Shown one piece after another: positions 26,232 through 35,492 of a DNA stretch of 64,000 nt; within the stretch, counting starts at the first letter, position 1; every line of letters starts with the position of its first letter. The notes under the pieces were generated by a model. It had not been told where the DNA came from. It ran no database searches and saw only the letters and a program-made list of their open reading frames with translations. The stretch comes from Postechiella marina. Its GTDB lineage: Bacteria > Bacteroidota > Bacteroidia > Flavobacteriales > Flavobacteriaceae. The stretch lies in assembly GCF_039538365.1 (NCBI RefSeq), contig NZ_BAABCA010000003.1, forward strand, positions 496,001 through 560,000. The letters are read 5' to 3'. Position numbers and translations under genes: made by a program.

Positions 26232-27677
26232 TTAACTTAAATTACATGTTTTTATTTCTGTTACACGCAACGTATTTACCATTCCTTTTTCTTGAATTGG
26301 CATGGCTGCTAAACTAATTAACATGTCTCCCGCTTCTAAATATCCTTTTTGACATGCCATAGCGTTTACATCTTCTATAGTCTCGTCTGTACTTACAAAC
26401 TTATCGTAGTAAAATGCTTTTACACCCCAAAGTAAACTTAAACGAGTTAATATTTTTTTGTTAGATGTAAATACTAAAATGTGACAAGACGGTCTCCAAG
26501 CCGAAATTTGAAATGCTGTATATCCACTATTTGTTAATGTCGAAATACCTTTTGCATTAATTTCGTTAGCCATATTTGCTGCATGATAACAAATAGATTT
26601 TGTTATGTAACGGTTAGTTCTAATATGCGGAGGTAATTGTGGCACCTTTATTAAATCTGAGTCTTCTACACTTTTTAAAATGTCTGACATTTGCTTAATA
26701 ACTTGTACTGGATATTTACCAACAGATGTTTCGCCAGATAACATTACAGCATCTGCACCATCCATTACAGAGTTGGCTACATCGTTTACCTCTGCTCTTG
26801 TTGGTGTTAAACTATCTATCATAGTTTCCATCATTTGCGTAGCAATAATAACTGGTATTCTAGCTTTTTTAGCACGTAACACCAATTGCTTTTGAATTAA
26901 CGGAACCTCTTCTGCTGGAACTTCTACACCTAAATCGCCACGAGCAACCATTAAACCATCGCATTGCGATACAATTTTATCGATATTTTCTACCGCTTCT
27001 GGTTTTTCGATTTTAGCTATAATAGGAATTTTATATTCGCTGTGTTCTTTTATTAAATCTCTTAATTGCATTAAATCTTCAGCATGACGCACAAATGATA
27101 ATGCAATCCAATCTACTCTCTGGCCAATAGCAAAAATAGCATCTTCAATATCCTTTTTTGTTAATGCAGGTTGAGATATATTAGTGTTTGGTAAGTTTAC
27201 ACCTTTTTTAGATTTTAATGGTCCGCCTTGTATAACTTTAGCAACCACTTCGTCTTTAAGGTTTGAAGAAACGACTTCAAAAATTAATTTACCATCATCT
27301 AAAAGTATACGCTCTCCTGGTTTAGCATCTTGCGGAAACGTTTTATACGTCATATAAACACGCTCCTTTGTTCCTTCAAAACGCTCTCCAGTTGCAAAAA
27401 TTATTTCGTCTCCAGGGTTTACAATTACCTCTTCTTTCATCACGCCAACTCTAAGTTTTGGCCCTTGTAAATCTCCTAAAATGGCTGCATTATACCCATA
27501 CTCGTCGTTAAGTTCGCGTATCATATTTATACGCTCTGTAACATCACTGTAATCGGCATGAGAAAAATTAATTCTAAAAACGTTTACGCCTTCGTCAAGC
27601 ATTCCTTTTAAAACTTCTTTTGTACTAGATGCAGGTCCTAACGTCGCTACTATTTTGGTCTTCTTTCTTATTGGCAT
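26232..27677 (-). CDS. pyk: Pyruvate kinase
   Basis: This 481-residue glycolytic enzyme transfers phosphate from phosphoenolpyruvate to ADP. RKTKIVATLGPASS opens the barrel and FRINFSHAD carries the substrate Arg/Asn. PIIAKIEKPEAVENI contains the signature with catalytic Lys and metal-binding Glu, and VARGDLGVEVP and ATQMMETMI are both conserved. The B domain (about 70-170) and C-terminal domain are complete. Its ATG overlaps the TAA of the IPExxxVDY gene by one base, so translation is probably coupled. Confidence 0.98.
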   Translation of the reverse strand: MPIRKKTKIVATLGPASSTKEVLKGMLDEGVNVFRINFSHADYSDVTERINMIRELNDEYGYNAAILGDLQGPKLRVGVMKEEVIVNPGDEIIFATGERFEGTKERVYMTYKTFPQDAKPGERILLDDGKLIFEVVSSNLKDEVVAKVIQGGPLKSKKGVNLPNTNISQPALTKKDIEDAIFAIGQRVDWIALSFVRHAEDLMQLRDLIKEHSEYKIPIIAKIEKPEAVENIDKIVSQCDGLMVARGDLGVEVPAEEVPLIQKQLVLRAKKARIPVIIATQMMETMIDSLTPTRAEVNDVANSVMDGADAVMLSGETSVGKYPVQVIKQMSDILKSVEDSDLIKVPQLPPHIRTNRYITKSICYHAANMANEINAKGISTLTNSGYTAFQISAWRPSCHILVFTSNKKILTRLSLLWGVKAFYYDKFVSTDETIEDVNAMACQKGYLEAGDMLISLAAMPIQEKGMVNTLRVTEIKTCNLS

Positions 27678-28162
27678 TAGCTAAAAATTAAATTGTCCTT
27701 TGATTTTAATTGACTTGTGTCAATACTATAGGCTGTTGCTATTTGGGGTATATTTAGTATACTATTAATAATATACTTTTCTTTGTTTTCGCTTAATTCG
27801 TTTTCAATCTTCAAAAAATAATTAACCCGTTTTTTTTCGGGCACCAAATTAAATGTTTTGGTTACCTTATATTCTGTATTAAATAACGATTGATATTGAG
27901 CAACTTCATAAATTTCTTTTACACATATATTAGAAACTAAACTCCAAGTTAATAGCTGCTTTTCGTCTTCCCAATCGAAAATTGAAAACGACGATTTCCC
28001 GCTATTAAGGTCTAAATCGCACATTTTTCGCTTAAAACTGATGCCTAAATTTTTATTTAAAAGATAAGCTAATCTATAATCTTCGAGCGTACAATGTATA
28101 GCTATTAAAGTATAATTTACTTCATCAAATACATTGTCTAGAATAAGTTTGTGTACAGCCAT
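27677..28162 (-). CDS. IPExxxVDY-family protein (degenerate motif)
   Basis: This 161-residue protein is translationally coupled to pyk by a TAATG overlap. In Bacteroidetes the gene next to pyk commonly encodes the small IPExxxVDY family of unknown function. The matching segment here is LNIPQIATAYSID: the IP is kept, but the Glu and VDY positions have changed. The N-terminal half (YRLAYLLNKNLGISFKRK, then a YxxFxxxD-like DLNSGKSSFSIFDWED stretch) fits the family layout. No membrane or signal segment is seen, so it is probably cytoplasmic. A role in regulating pyruvate kinase is only a guess from the coupling. Confidence 0.75.
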   Translation of the reverse strand: MAVHKLILDNVFDEVNYTLIAIHCTLEDYRLAYLLNKNLGISFKRKMCDLDLNSGKSSFSIFDWEDEKQLLTWSLVSNICVKEIYEVAQYQSLFNTEYKVTKTFNLVPEKKRVNYFLKIENELSENKEKYIINSILNIPQIATAYSIDTSQLKSKDNLIFS

Positions 28163-28281
28163 AACTTATATTATCGACGTAAATATAATATATTAAATAT
28201 TTAGTAGAGATATATTTTGTCTAATCTTAACGTTAAATACAACTCAAACGTTGTAGTTATTCTCTAGTAAAAAAGTAGACT

Positions 28282-29022
28282 TTAAAGCATTTTAGATATA
28301 CTTTTTTGAAACGCAAAAAAAGCACGCTTAGATGCCTTTTCTTCAGCCTTTTTCTTAGATGTAGCCCTTGCTTTTGCCACAATTTTATTATCTATAGATA
28401 GCTTTACAGAAAAATGCCTTACGTCGTCGTTACCTGTATCTTCGTATACATTGTAAGCAAAAGTTTTTTTCTCTTTTTGGCACCATTCTATTAGCAAACT
28501 CTTATAACTTATAACCTTACCTTCAAGTTTTTCTATATCTACATAAGGTATTATAATGCGCTTATATATAAATTTTTCACATTGCTTATAGCCTCCGTCT
28601 AGAAATATAGCACCTACTAATGCTTCAAATAAATTACCATGAATATTATCGCCAAATTGCCCTGGCGGAATTTTACTTTCTACTAACTTAATTAGGTTTA
28701 ACTCTCTACCCAACTCATTTAAATGCTCTCTACTTACAATTTTAGATCGCATTTTAGTTAAGTAGCCTTCGTCTCCACCTGGTACTTCTAAATACAAATG
28801 AGATGCAACAACCGAGCTTAGCATGGCATCGCCCAAAAACTCTAGTCGTTCGTAATTAATAGCATTACCCTGGCTGTCTTTAATATTCATTGAGCGGTGA
28901 GTAAATGCTTTTTTATAGAATTTTAATTGTTTTGGATTAAAACCTAGAATTTGGTTTAATTCCATAAAAAAACTCCCGTTGCGCTGAGAACGGGAGTTTA
29001 ATATTTTTCGAATATAGTTCAT
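28282..29022 (-). CDS. rnc: Ribonuclease III
   Basis: This 246-residue enzyme cleaves double-stranded RNA during rRNA and mRNA processing. NYERLEFLGDAML at 56-68 is the family signature, with Glu61 and Asp65; NLFEALVGAIFLDGG provides the second pair of acidic residues. A double-stranded-RNA-binding domain covers about 170-240, ending with ATSKKKAEEKASKRAFF. It lies downstream of fabF on the same strand, the common acpP-fabF-rnc order in Bacteroidetes. Confidence 0.97.
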   Translation of the reverse strand: MNYIRKILNSRSQRNGSFFMELNQILGFNPKQLKFYKKAFTHRSMNIKDSQGNAINYERLEFLGDAMLSSVVASHLYLEVPGGDEGYLTKMRSKIVSREHLNELGRELNLIKLVESKIPPGQFGDNIHGNLFEALVGAIFLDGGYKQCEKFIYKRIIIPYVDIEKLEGKVISYKSLLIEWCQKEKKTFAYNVYEDTGNDDVRHFSVKLSIDNKIVAKARATSKKKAEEKASKRAFFAFQKSISKML

Positions 29023-29057
29023 CTAAGAATTAATAATTTTATTTAATATTCAGATGT

Positions 29058-29110
29058 AATAAACCATGTTTCATTTTACTGTAAAATTTAATTTATCGTT
29101 ATGGTTTATT
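29058..29110. repeat. Nested inverted repeat between fabF and rnc
   Basis: AATAAACCAT (29058-29067) and ATGGTTTATT (29101-29110) are perfect 10-bp inverted arms. Between them lies a second small palindrome, ATTTTAC-T-GTAAAAT. There is no T run long enough for a typical terminator. It may fold in the fabF-rnc transcript as a processing site or be an operator. Confidence 0.45.
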
Positions 29111-29120
29111 TAATTCGAGA

Positions 29121-30371
29121 TTAATCTATTTTTTTGAATACGATACAAGCATTATGCCCACCAAATCCAAATGTGTTACTCATAGCCACATTAACCTCAC
29201 GCTTTTGCGCAGTGTTAAGTGTTAAATTTAATTCTGGATCAATGTTTTCATCAACCGTTGTGTGGTTAATTGTTGGAGGTACAATACCATGCTCCATTGC
29301 TAAAATAGCCGAAATGGCTTCTATAGCTCCAGCAGCTCCTAGTAAGTGCCCTGTCATTGATTTTGTTGAATTAATATTTATGTTTTTGGCGTGATCTCCA
29401 AACACCTCAGTAATTGCCTTAAGCTCAGCCACATCACCTAAAGGTGTAGACGTACCATGTGTATTAATATGATCTACGTCTTCTGGTTTAAGTCCTGCGT
29501 TTTCTAAACAATTTTTCATTACAGCAATAACTCCAATACCATCTGGATGAGGCGCTGTCATGTGGTATGCGTCAGAAGATAAACCTCCACCTGCAACTTC
29601 ACAATAAATTTTAGCACCTCTTGCTTTTGCGTGCTCATATTCTTCTAGAATAAGTGCTCCTGCACCTTCTCCAAGTACAAAACCATCTCGTGTACCATCA
29701 AATGGACGCGAAGCTGTTTCTGGACTTTCGTTTCTAGTAGACAAAGCATGCATAGCATTAAAACCACCCATACCAGCAATAGTAACTGCAGCTTCACTTC
29801 CTCCAGAAACAACTACATCGCAATGTCCTAAACGTATCATGTTTAAGGCATCGAACATAGCATTTGCAGATGAAGCACATGCAGAAACTGTTGTGTAATT
29901 TGGCCCCATAAATCCATGCTTGATGGAAATATTTGCAGGCGCAATATCGGCAATCATTTTAGGAATAAAGAAAGGGTTAAATCTTGGTGTCCCGTTACCT
30001 CCTGCAAAGTTTAAAACTTCTTGCTGGAAGGTTTCTAAACCACCAATTCCTGCTCCCCATATAACACCTACGCGTAACTTATTTACCTCATCTAGATTTA
30101 GTTTAGCATCTTCAATAGCCTCATCTGCAGCCACTACAGCGTACTGTGCAAATTTATCCATTTTTCGTGCCTCTTTTCTATCAAAAAAATCGGTAGCTAC
30201 AAAGTTCTTTAATTCGCATGCGAATTTTGTTTTGAACAACTCAGTGTCATAATATGTTATAGGCGCAGCACCACTCTTACCACTAATTAGACCTTCCCAA
30301 TATTCGTCTTTGGTGTTGCCAATAGGTGTTAAAGCCCCTAATCCTGTGACTACAACTCGCTTTAATTCCAT
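29121..30371 (-). CDS. fabF: 3-oxoacyl-ACP synthase II
   Basis: This 416-residue condensing enzyme of fatty-acid elongation extends acyl-ACP with malonyl-ACP. The Cys-His-His triad is present: Cys165 in VSACASSANAM, His305 in THGTSTPLGD and His342 in GHLLGAAGAIE. The C-terminal NTFGFGGHN loop is conserved. It lies 22 nt downstream of acpP, so the two are co-transcribed. Length and motifs are standard. Confidence 0.98.
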   Translation of the reverse strand: MELKRVVVTGLGALTPIGNTKDEYWEGLISGKSGAAPITYYDTELFKTKFACELKNFVATDFFDRKEARKMDKFAQYAVVAADEAIEDAKLNLDEVNKLRVGVIWGAGIGGLETFQQEVLNFAGGNGTPRFNPFFIPKMIADIAPANISIKHGFMGPNYTTVSACASSANAMFDALNMIRLGHCDVVVSGGSEAAVTIAGMGGFNAMHALSTRNESPETASRPFDGTRDGFVLGEGAGALILEEYEHAKARGAKIYCEVAGGGLSSDAYHMTAPHPDGIGVIAVMKNCLENAGLKPEDVDHINTHGTSTPLGDVAELKAITEVFGDHAKNININSTKSMTGHLLGAAGAIEAISAILAMEHGIVPPTINHTTVDENIDPELNLTLNTAQKREVNVAMSNTFGFGGHNACIVFKKID

Positions 30372-30393
30372 AAAATTATGCTTAATTTACTTC

Positions 30394-30627
30394 TTATTTA
30401 GCTTCTTCTATATAAGAGATAGCTTGACCAACTGTAGCAATATTTTCAGCTTGATCGTCTGGTATTTGAATATCGAATTCTTTTTCGAACTCCATTATTA
30501 ATTCTACAGTGTCTAAAGAGTCTGCTCCTAAATCGTTTGTGAAGCTAGCTTCTGTTACAACTTCGTTCTCATCTACTCCTAACTTGTCTACGATAATCGC
30601 TTTTACTCTTGATGCAATGTCTGACAT
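30394..30627 (-). CDS. acpP: Acyl carrier protein
   Basis: This 77-residue acidic protein has the phosphopantetheine attachment serine Ser37 in GADSLDTVELIMEFE. It carries growing acyl chains to FabF and other fatty-acid enzymes. It is the first gene of the acpP-fabF-rnc group and diverges from purN across 186 bp. Confidence 0.98.
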   Translation of the reverse strand: MSDIASRVKAIIVDKLGVDENEVVTEASFTNDLGADSLDTVELIMEFEKEFDIQIPDDQAENIATVGQAISYIEEAK

Positions 30628-30658
30628 AATCTTTTAATTTTAAGTTTTAATTAGTTGG

Positions 30659-30666
30659 CAAAAATA
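30659..30666 (-). promoter_or_regulatory. -7 promoter box for acpP-fabF
   Basis: On the minus strand the bases read TATTTTTG, an exact match to the Bacteroidetes TAnnTTTG box. It lies 32 nt before the acpP ATG. No convincing -33 element was identified. Confidence 0.55.
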
Positions 30667-30813
30667 AAAAACTTTATTTTTAAAACACACCTTTACCATA
30701 AAAATGTGTTGGTAATTTAATAAAATTACTTTGAAGTATTTCTATAATCGCTTCTAATTGTTAATAATTATTCTTTTTTTTGTTCGAATAAAATTAACAT
30801 TATTGTCTGTAAA

Positions 30814-31380
30814 ATGAAACGTATAGTAATTTTTGCGTCCGGTGGAGGAACAAATGCTGAAAATTTAATCAAGTTTTTTCACAACAGAGAAAATGCGTCT
30901 GTTATTCAAGTATTAACTAACAATCCTTATGCCAAAGTGCTAGAAAGAGCAAAAAAGCTTAAGATTAGCGCACTTTCTTTTAATAAAATAGCCTTTACAG
31001 AGACAGAAGACGTCTTAAATATTGTAAAAGCTGCTAAACCAGACCTTATTGTTTTGGCTGGTTTTTTATGGAAATTCCCAGATAATATATTACATGCATT
31101 TCCTAATAAGGTTATCAATATACATCCTGCACTCTTACCTAAATTTGGAGGCAAAGGCATGTACGGTATGCATGTACACGAGGCTGTTGTTGCTAACAAA
31201 GAAACAGAAACGGGCATAACCATTCATTATGTAAACGAAAATTACGATGAAGGTGCTATTATATTTCAAGCAAAATGCAATGTTATTAATACGGATACTG
31301 CAAACGATGTTGCTTCTAAAATTCATGATTTAGAAATGAAACATTTTCCTGATGTAGTTAATAAATTGTTATCTGAGTAA
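30814..31380 (+). CDS. purN: Phosphoribosylglycinamide formyltransferase
   Basis: This 188-residue folate-dependent enzyme of de novo purine synthesis transfers formyl from 10-formyl-THF to GAR. FASGGGTNAENLI forms the phosphate-binding loop. Asn102 and His104 in INIHPALLPKFGG, and Asp145 in YDEG, match the catalytic triad. purF lies about 2 kb downstream on the same strand, separated by two genes and two terminators, so the purine genes are near each other but not in one operon. Confidence 0.96.
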   Translation: MKRIVIFASGGGTNAENLIKFFHNRENASVIQVLTNNPYAKVLERAKKLKISALSFNKIAFTETEDVLNIVKAAKPDLIVLAGFLWKFPDNILHAFPNKVINIHPALLPKFGGKGMYGMHVHEAVVANKETETGITIHYVNENYDEGAIIFQAKCNVINTDTANDVASKIHDLEMKHFPDVVNKLLSE

Positions 31381-31430
31381 AATTGAGATCTTAAATTGAA
31401 TAGGTTTCTACTTTCGTAGAAATACAAAGC

Positions 31431-32072
31431 ATGACAAAAAAGAAAAAGAAATACTATACTGTTTGGCAAGGACACAAAACTGGTGTTTTTGAAACCTGGA
31501 ACGCTTGCAAAAAACAAATTAAAGATTACCAAGGCGCTCAATACAAATCGTTTGCCTCCCTAGAAGCAGCAAAACAAGCTTTAGAAGGCAATTATTTTGA
31601 TTATATTGGAAAAAATAAACCAATTAAAAGCGAATTATCTGCCGAGCAATTAAAAAAAATAGGATTACCAAACTACAACTCCATATCTGTTGATGCTGCC
31701 TCTAGTGGCAACCCTGGCATCATGGAGTATCGAGGTGTCGATACTAAAACAAAACAACAACTTTTTATTCAAGGTCCTTTTGAACAAGGCACCAATAATA
31801 TAGGAGAATTTCTTGCCCTTGTACATGGTTTAGCTATTCTTAAAAAAAATAACAGCAACCGCATACTCTACACAGATTCGAAAATAGCCATGAGTTGGGT
31901 TAGAAAAAAAACCTGTAATACCAAGTTAACCCGAAGTGCAAAAAACAAACCTGTTTTTGATTTAGTAGACAGAGCGCTAGATTGGTTAAAAAATAACACA
32001 TACAGTACCGTAATTGTAAAATGGGAAACTAAAGCTTGGGGAGAAATACCTGCAGATTTTGGTAGAAAATAA
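31431..32072 (+). CDS. rnhA: Ribonuclease H1 with viroplasmin N-domain
   Basis: This 213-residue protein has an N-terminal viroplasmin/RNase H1 N-domain (about 5-52: YYTVWQGHKTGVFETW, FASLEAAKQAL) that binds RNA-DNA hybrids. A C-terminal RNase H domain follows, with likely catalytic residues Asp88, Glu126, Asp149 and Asp209. It removes RNA from hybrids during replication and repair. A TACTTTCG box about 17 nt before the ATG may be the promoter. A strong terminator follows. Confidence 0.93.
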   Translation: MTKKKKKYYTVWQGHKTGVFETWNACKKQIKDYQGAQYKSFASLEAAKQALEGNYFDYIGKNKPIKSELSAEQLKKIGLPNYNSISVDAASSGNPGIMEYRGVDTKTKQQLFIQGPFEQGTNNIGEFLALVHGLAILKKNNSNRILYTDSKIAMSWVRKKTCNTKLTRSAKNKPVFDLVDRALDWLKNNTYSTVIVKWETKAWGEIPADFGRK

Positions 32073-32083
32073 ACTTTAAAATA

Positions 32084-32112
32084 AAAACAGGCGTCTTAAA
32101 AACGCCTGTTTT
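32084..32112 (+). terminator. Terminator after the RNase H1 gene
   Basis: Arms AAAACAGGCGT and ACGCCTGTTTT form an 11-bp stem with a 7-nt loop, followed by a T-rich stretch, 12 nt after the stop codon. Confidence 0.92.
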
Positions 32113-32289
32113 GTTTTACTATTTTTACTAATACCCCTCAGTATGTTTAATTTTAAAATAGTAGCAATTCATTAATTAAGACACATCCTTTTTTAAAAAG
32201 TCACATAAAAAAACGCTTTTAATATTTTTAGGCAAAAAAATGCATAATCATCTTTAATAAGAATATCGTTTTAACGTCTAAAAAAGAAT

Positions 32290-32297
32290 TATATTTG
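32290..32297 (+). promoter_or_regulatory. -7 promoter box for the PfkB kinase gene
   Basis: TATATTTG matches TAnnTTTG exactly and lies 25 nt before the ATG at 32323, after a terminator that isolates the gene from upstream transcription. Confidence 0.6.
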
Positions 32298-32322
32298 CAA
32301 AAAAATCATCATAACCTCTTTT

Positions 32323-33249
32323 ATGAGCAAATTAGTAATTGTTGGCACTGTAGCTTTTGATGCCATTGAAACACCTTTTGGTAAAACCGATAAAATTCTT
32401 GGAGGTGCTGCTACTTACATAGGTTTATCTGCTTCTCACTTTAATGTAGATTCTTCAGCAGTATCTATTGTTGGTGGCGATTTTCCTCAAAAATATTTAG
32501 ATTTATTATCAAATAAAAACATTGATATTTCTGGAATAGAAATCGTTAAAGAAGGTAAAACTTTTTTCTGGAGCGGACGCTACCACAACGATATGAATTC
32601 TCGCGATACTTTGGTAACAGAGTTAAATACCCTTGCCGATTTTAATCCTGTTGTACCAAAAAACTACCAAGATGCAGAAATAGTAATGCTTGGTAATTTA
32701 CACCCACTTGTACAACAAGGTGTTCTAGATCAAATGACGGTAAAACCTAAATTAGCTATTTTAGATACCATGAATTTCTGGATGGACTGTGCTTTAGACG
32801 ATTTACTTAACGTTATAAAAAACGTAGACGTAATTACTATTAATGATGAAGAAGCAAGGCAACTAACAGGAGAATATAGCTTAGTTGTTGCAGCACGAAA
32901 AATTCATGAAATGGGACCAAAATATGTGGTAATTAAAAAAGGAGAACATGGTGCCTTATTATTTCATAATGAAGATGTATTTTATGCTCCAGCATTGCCA
33001 CTAGAAGAAGTTTTTGACCCTACAGGAGCAGGAGACACCTTTGCGGGTGGTTTTGCAGGCTATCTTGCTAAAACAGGAGATACCTCTTTCGAAAACATGA
33101 AAAAAGCAGTAATTTATGGCTCTACACTAGCCTCTTTTTGTGTTGAAAAGTTTGGAACCGAGCGCATGGAAAACCTATCGAAAGATGAAGTACACAAGCG
33201 ACTAATGCAATTTAAGCAATTAACGCAATTTGAAATAGAATTAACATAA
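32323..33249 (+). CDS. PfkB-family carbohydrate/nucleoside kinase
   Basis: This 308-residue ribokinase-fold enzyme has GGAATYIGLSASHF near the N-terminus, which is the substrate-lid glycine motif. FDPTGAGDTFAGGFAGYLA is the PfkB signature 2 with catalytic base Asp238 and the anion hole. It transfers ATP phosphate to a sugar or nucleoside hydroxyl. The position between rnhA and purF suggests, but does not prove, a nucleoside substrate. It has its own promoter box and terminators on both sides. Confidence 0.9.
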   Translation: MSKLVIVGTVAFDAIETPFGKTDKILGGAATYIGLSASHFNVDSSAVSIVGGDFPQKYLDLLSNKNIDISGIEIVKEGKTFFWSGRYHNDMNSRDTLVTELNTLADFNPVVPKNYQDAEIVMLGNLHPLVQQGVLDQMTVKPKLAILDTMNFWMDCALDDLLNVIKNVDVITINDEEARQLTGEYSLVVAARKIHEMGPKYVVIKKGEHGALLFHNEDVFYAPALPLEEVFDPTGAGDTFAGGFAGYLAKTGDTSFENMKKAVIYGSTLASFCVEKFGTERMENLSKDEVHKRLMQFKQLTQFEIELT

Positions 33250-33252
33250 ACT

Positions 33253-33283
33253 AACGCGCTCTAAATTTTAGAGCGCGTTTTTT
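33253..33283 (+). terminator. Terminator after the PfkB kinase gene
   Basis: AACGCGCTCTAAA pairs perfectly with TTTAGAGCGCGTT (13 bp) and the stem is followed by a T tract, 3 nt after the stop codon. Confidence 0.93.
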
Positions 33284-33414
33284 AATACAAACCTTGCTCT
33301 TAAAAAAAGCAGGTAATAAAAACCTAAATCAATTTATTATTTCAGTAAAATCACTAATACCTAGTTTTTATGAAATAATGTAAATTAATGAGAATAGCGA
33401 AAATTTAAAAATTT

Positions 33415-35313
33415 ATGAGTGATGCTTTAAAACATGAATGTGGAATTGCCATGATAAGGCTTTTAAAACCACTTGAGTATTATAAAGAAAAATATGGAAG
33501 CGCATTTTATGGTGTAAATAAAATGTACCTTATGATGGAAAAGCAGCACAATCGCGGACAAGATGGTGCTGGTTTTGCTAGCATTAAATTAGACACAAAA
33601 CCAGGAGAACGTTACATAAGTAGAGTGCGCTCTGTTGCACAACAACCAATTCAAGATATTTTTGCTCAAATTAACGACAGAATTAATAATGAGCTTAAAG
33701 CACATCCAGAATACACAAACGATGTAGCTGCACAAAAAAAGAACATACCCTATATTGGCGAAGTCTTACTTGGCCACGTACGCTACGGTACTTTTGGTAA
33801 AAACAGCGTAGAAAGTGTACATCCATTTTTAAGACAAAACAACTGGATGCACAGAAACCTAATTATGGCAGGAAACTTTAACATGACCAATGTTAAAGAG
33901 CTTTTTAGTAATTTAATAGAATTAGGTCAACACCCAAAAGAATATACCGACACCATTACTATAATGGAAAAAATTGGTCATTTTCTAGACGATGCTGTTA
34001 GTAAAATTTATAGAGATTTAAAAAAAGAAGGTTACAATAAGCAACAAGCTTCTCCACTTATTGCTGAACGTTTAAAAGTTGCAAAAATTTTACGACGTGC
34101 TGCAAAAAACTGGGATGGAGGTTACGCTATGGCTGGTCTTATTGGACATGGAGATGCTTTTGTTTTAAGAGATCCTGCAGGTATTCGTCCAGCATATTAT
34201 TATCAAGACGACGAAATTGTTGTTGTAGCATCAGAGCGACCAGTAATTCAAACTGTTTTCAATGTAAAAATGGAAGACGTAAAAGAATTAGATCCTGGTC
34301 AAGCTATAATTACTAAAAAGAATGGCGATATTAGATTAAAACAAATTCTAGAACCTTTAGAAAGAAAATCTTGCTCTTTTGAGCGTATTTATTTCTCTAG
34401 AGGTAGTGATGCTGAAATATATCAAGAACGAAAAATGCTTGGTAAATTAGTAATGCCTCAAGTGCTTAAAGCAATTGATGAGGACACTAAAAACACTGTA
34501 TTTTCTTTTATACCAAATACTGCAGAAACATCGTTTTTTGGAATGATTGAAACAGCAGAAGCGTTTATAAATAAAACCAAAACAAATGCTATTTTAAACG
34601 GGCAACGCTCTTTATCTGCAGCAAAAGTAACTGAGATATTATCTGAACGTGCTCGTATTGAAAAAATAGCTATTAAAGACGTTAAACTTAGAACTTTTAT
34701 AACAGAAGACAGCAGTAGAGACGATTTGGTTGCTCACGTTTACGATGTAACCTATGGCGTTATTAAACCTACAGATAATCTGGTTATTATAGACGATAGC
34801 ATAGTAAGAGGTACTACACTAAAAATGAGTATTTTAAAAATGCTAGATCGTTTAAACCCAAAGAAAATTATTGTTGTGTCTTCTGCTCCACAAATACGTT
34901 ATCCAGACTGTTATGGTATTGACATGGCTAATCTAGAAGGCCTAGTAGCCTTTAGAGCAGCTTTAGCTTTATTAAAAGAAAGCAACCAATTCGATATTGT
35001 AAAATCTGTTTACGAAAAATGTTTAAAACAAACAGAATTAGACGATAAGCATGTACAAAATTTTGTAAAAGAAATTTATTCACCTTTTACAGCAGAACAA
35101 ATCTCTGATAAAGTAGCAGAATTATTAAGTGACGAAAGTATAAAAGCCGAAGTAAAAATTATTTTCCAATCTGTAGAAAACTTGCATAAAGCATGTCCAG
35201 ATCATAAAGGCGATTGGTATTTTACAGGAAATTACCCTACAGATGGTGGTAATAGAGTTGTAAACCGTGCTTTTATCAATTTTTACGAAGGCAATAAAGA
35301 ACGTGCATATTAA
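33415..35313 (+). CDS. purF: Amidophosphoribosyltransferase, long form
   Basis: This 632-residue enzyme catalyses the first step of purine synthesis: PRPP plus glutamine gives phosphoribosylamine. The class II glutaminase domain starts with HECGIAMI, where Cys9 would be the N-terminal nucleophile after propeptide removal; GHVRYGTFG and AGNFNMTN are conserved. The PRPP loop is VIIDDSIVRGTTLK. The protein is about 130 residues longer than the E. coli enzyme, with extra sequence within the glutaminase domain and a long C-terminal extension (KACPDHKGDWYFTGNYPTDG). I believe this form is typical of Bacteroidetes. No Fe-S cysteine pattern is evident. Confidence 0.94.
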   Translation: MSDALKHECGIAMIRLLKPLEYYKEKYGSAFYGVNKMYLMMEKQHNRGQDGAGFASIKLDTKPGERYISRVRSVAQQPIQDIFAQINDRINNELKAHPEYTNDVAAQKKNIPYIGEVLLGHVRYGTFGKNSVESVHPFLRQNNWMHRNLIMAGNFNMTNVKELFSNLIELGQHPKEYTDTITIMEKIGHFLDDAVSKIYRDLKKEGYNKQQASPLIAERLKVAKILRRAAKNWDGGYAMAGLIGHGDAFVLRDPAGIRPAYYYQDDEIVVVASERPVIQTVFNVKMEDVKELDPGQAIITKKNGDIRLKQILEPLERKSCSFERIYFSRGSDAEIYQERKMLGKLVMPQVLKAIDEDTKNTVFSFIPNTAETSFFGMIETAEAFINKTKTNAILNGQRSLSAAKVTEILSERARIEKIAIKDVKLRTFITEDSSRDDLVAHVYDVTYGVIKPTDNLVIIDDSIVRGTTLKMSILKMLDRLNPKKIIVVSSAPQIRYPDCYGIDMANLEGLVAFRAALALLKESNQFDIVKSVYEKCLKQTELDDKHVQNFVKEIYSPFTAEQISDKVAELLSDESIKAEVKIIFQSVENLHKACPDHKGDWYFTGNYPTDGGNRVVNRAFINFYEGNKERAY

Positions 35314-35320
35314 CTAAGAT

Positions 35321-35369
35321 ATTATCAATTTTAACAATTGATAATTGCGTTTTATCTGAAATAAACGCA
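35321..35369 (+). repeat. Two tandem hairpins downstream of purF
   Basis: ATTATCAATT (35321-35330) and AATTGATAAT (35336-35345) are perfect 10-bp arms around a 5-nt loop. Immediately after, TGCGTTTTAT (35346-35355) pairs with ATAAACGCA (35361-35369) with one bulged base. No T run follows either hairpin, so they are more likely 3' stabilising or processing structures, or a repeat, than terminators. Confidence 0.6.
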
Positions 35370-35460
35370 TTTAATCTAATAAATACTCAATTTATAGGAA
35401 ATACACATAAATTGGTATCACCATAACATAAGTAGGTTAAGTTCATGGTAGATTTGGGGC

Positions 35461-35492
35461 AAAAAAAGGTGAACATCTGTTCGCCTTTTTTT
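35461..35492. terminator. Bidirectional terminator between purF and the TlpA-like gene
   Basis: The stem AAAAAAAGG-GAAC / GTTC-CCTTTTTTT, with one mismatch and a 4-nt loop, ends in a T7 tract. It lies about 150 nt after purF and about 95 nt beyond the stop codon of the convergent gene. Confidence 0.85.

Noticed and set aside
28230..28260. ACAAC/GTTGT hairpin downstream of rnc as a terminator
   Set aside because: The stem is short and no T run follows it on either strand.
31431..31600. Viroplasmin domain as evidence of a viral gene
   Set aside because: This domain is a normal N-terminal part of many cellular RNase H1 enzymes, and the flanking genes are core functions.
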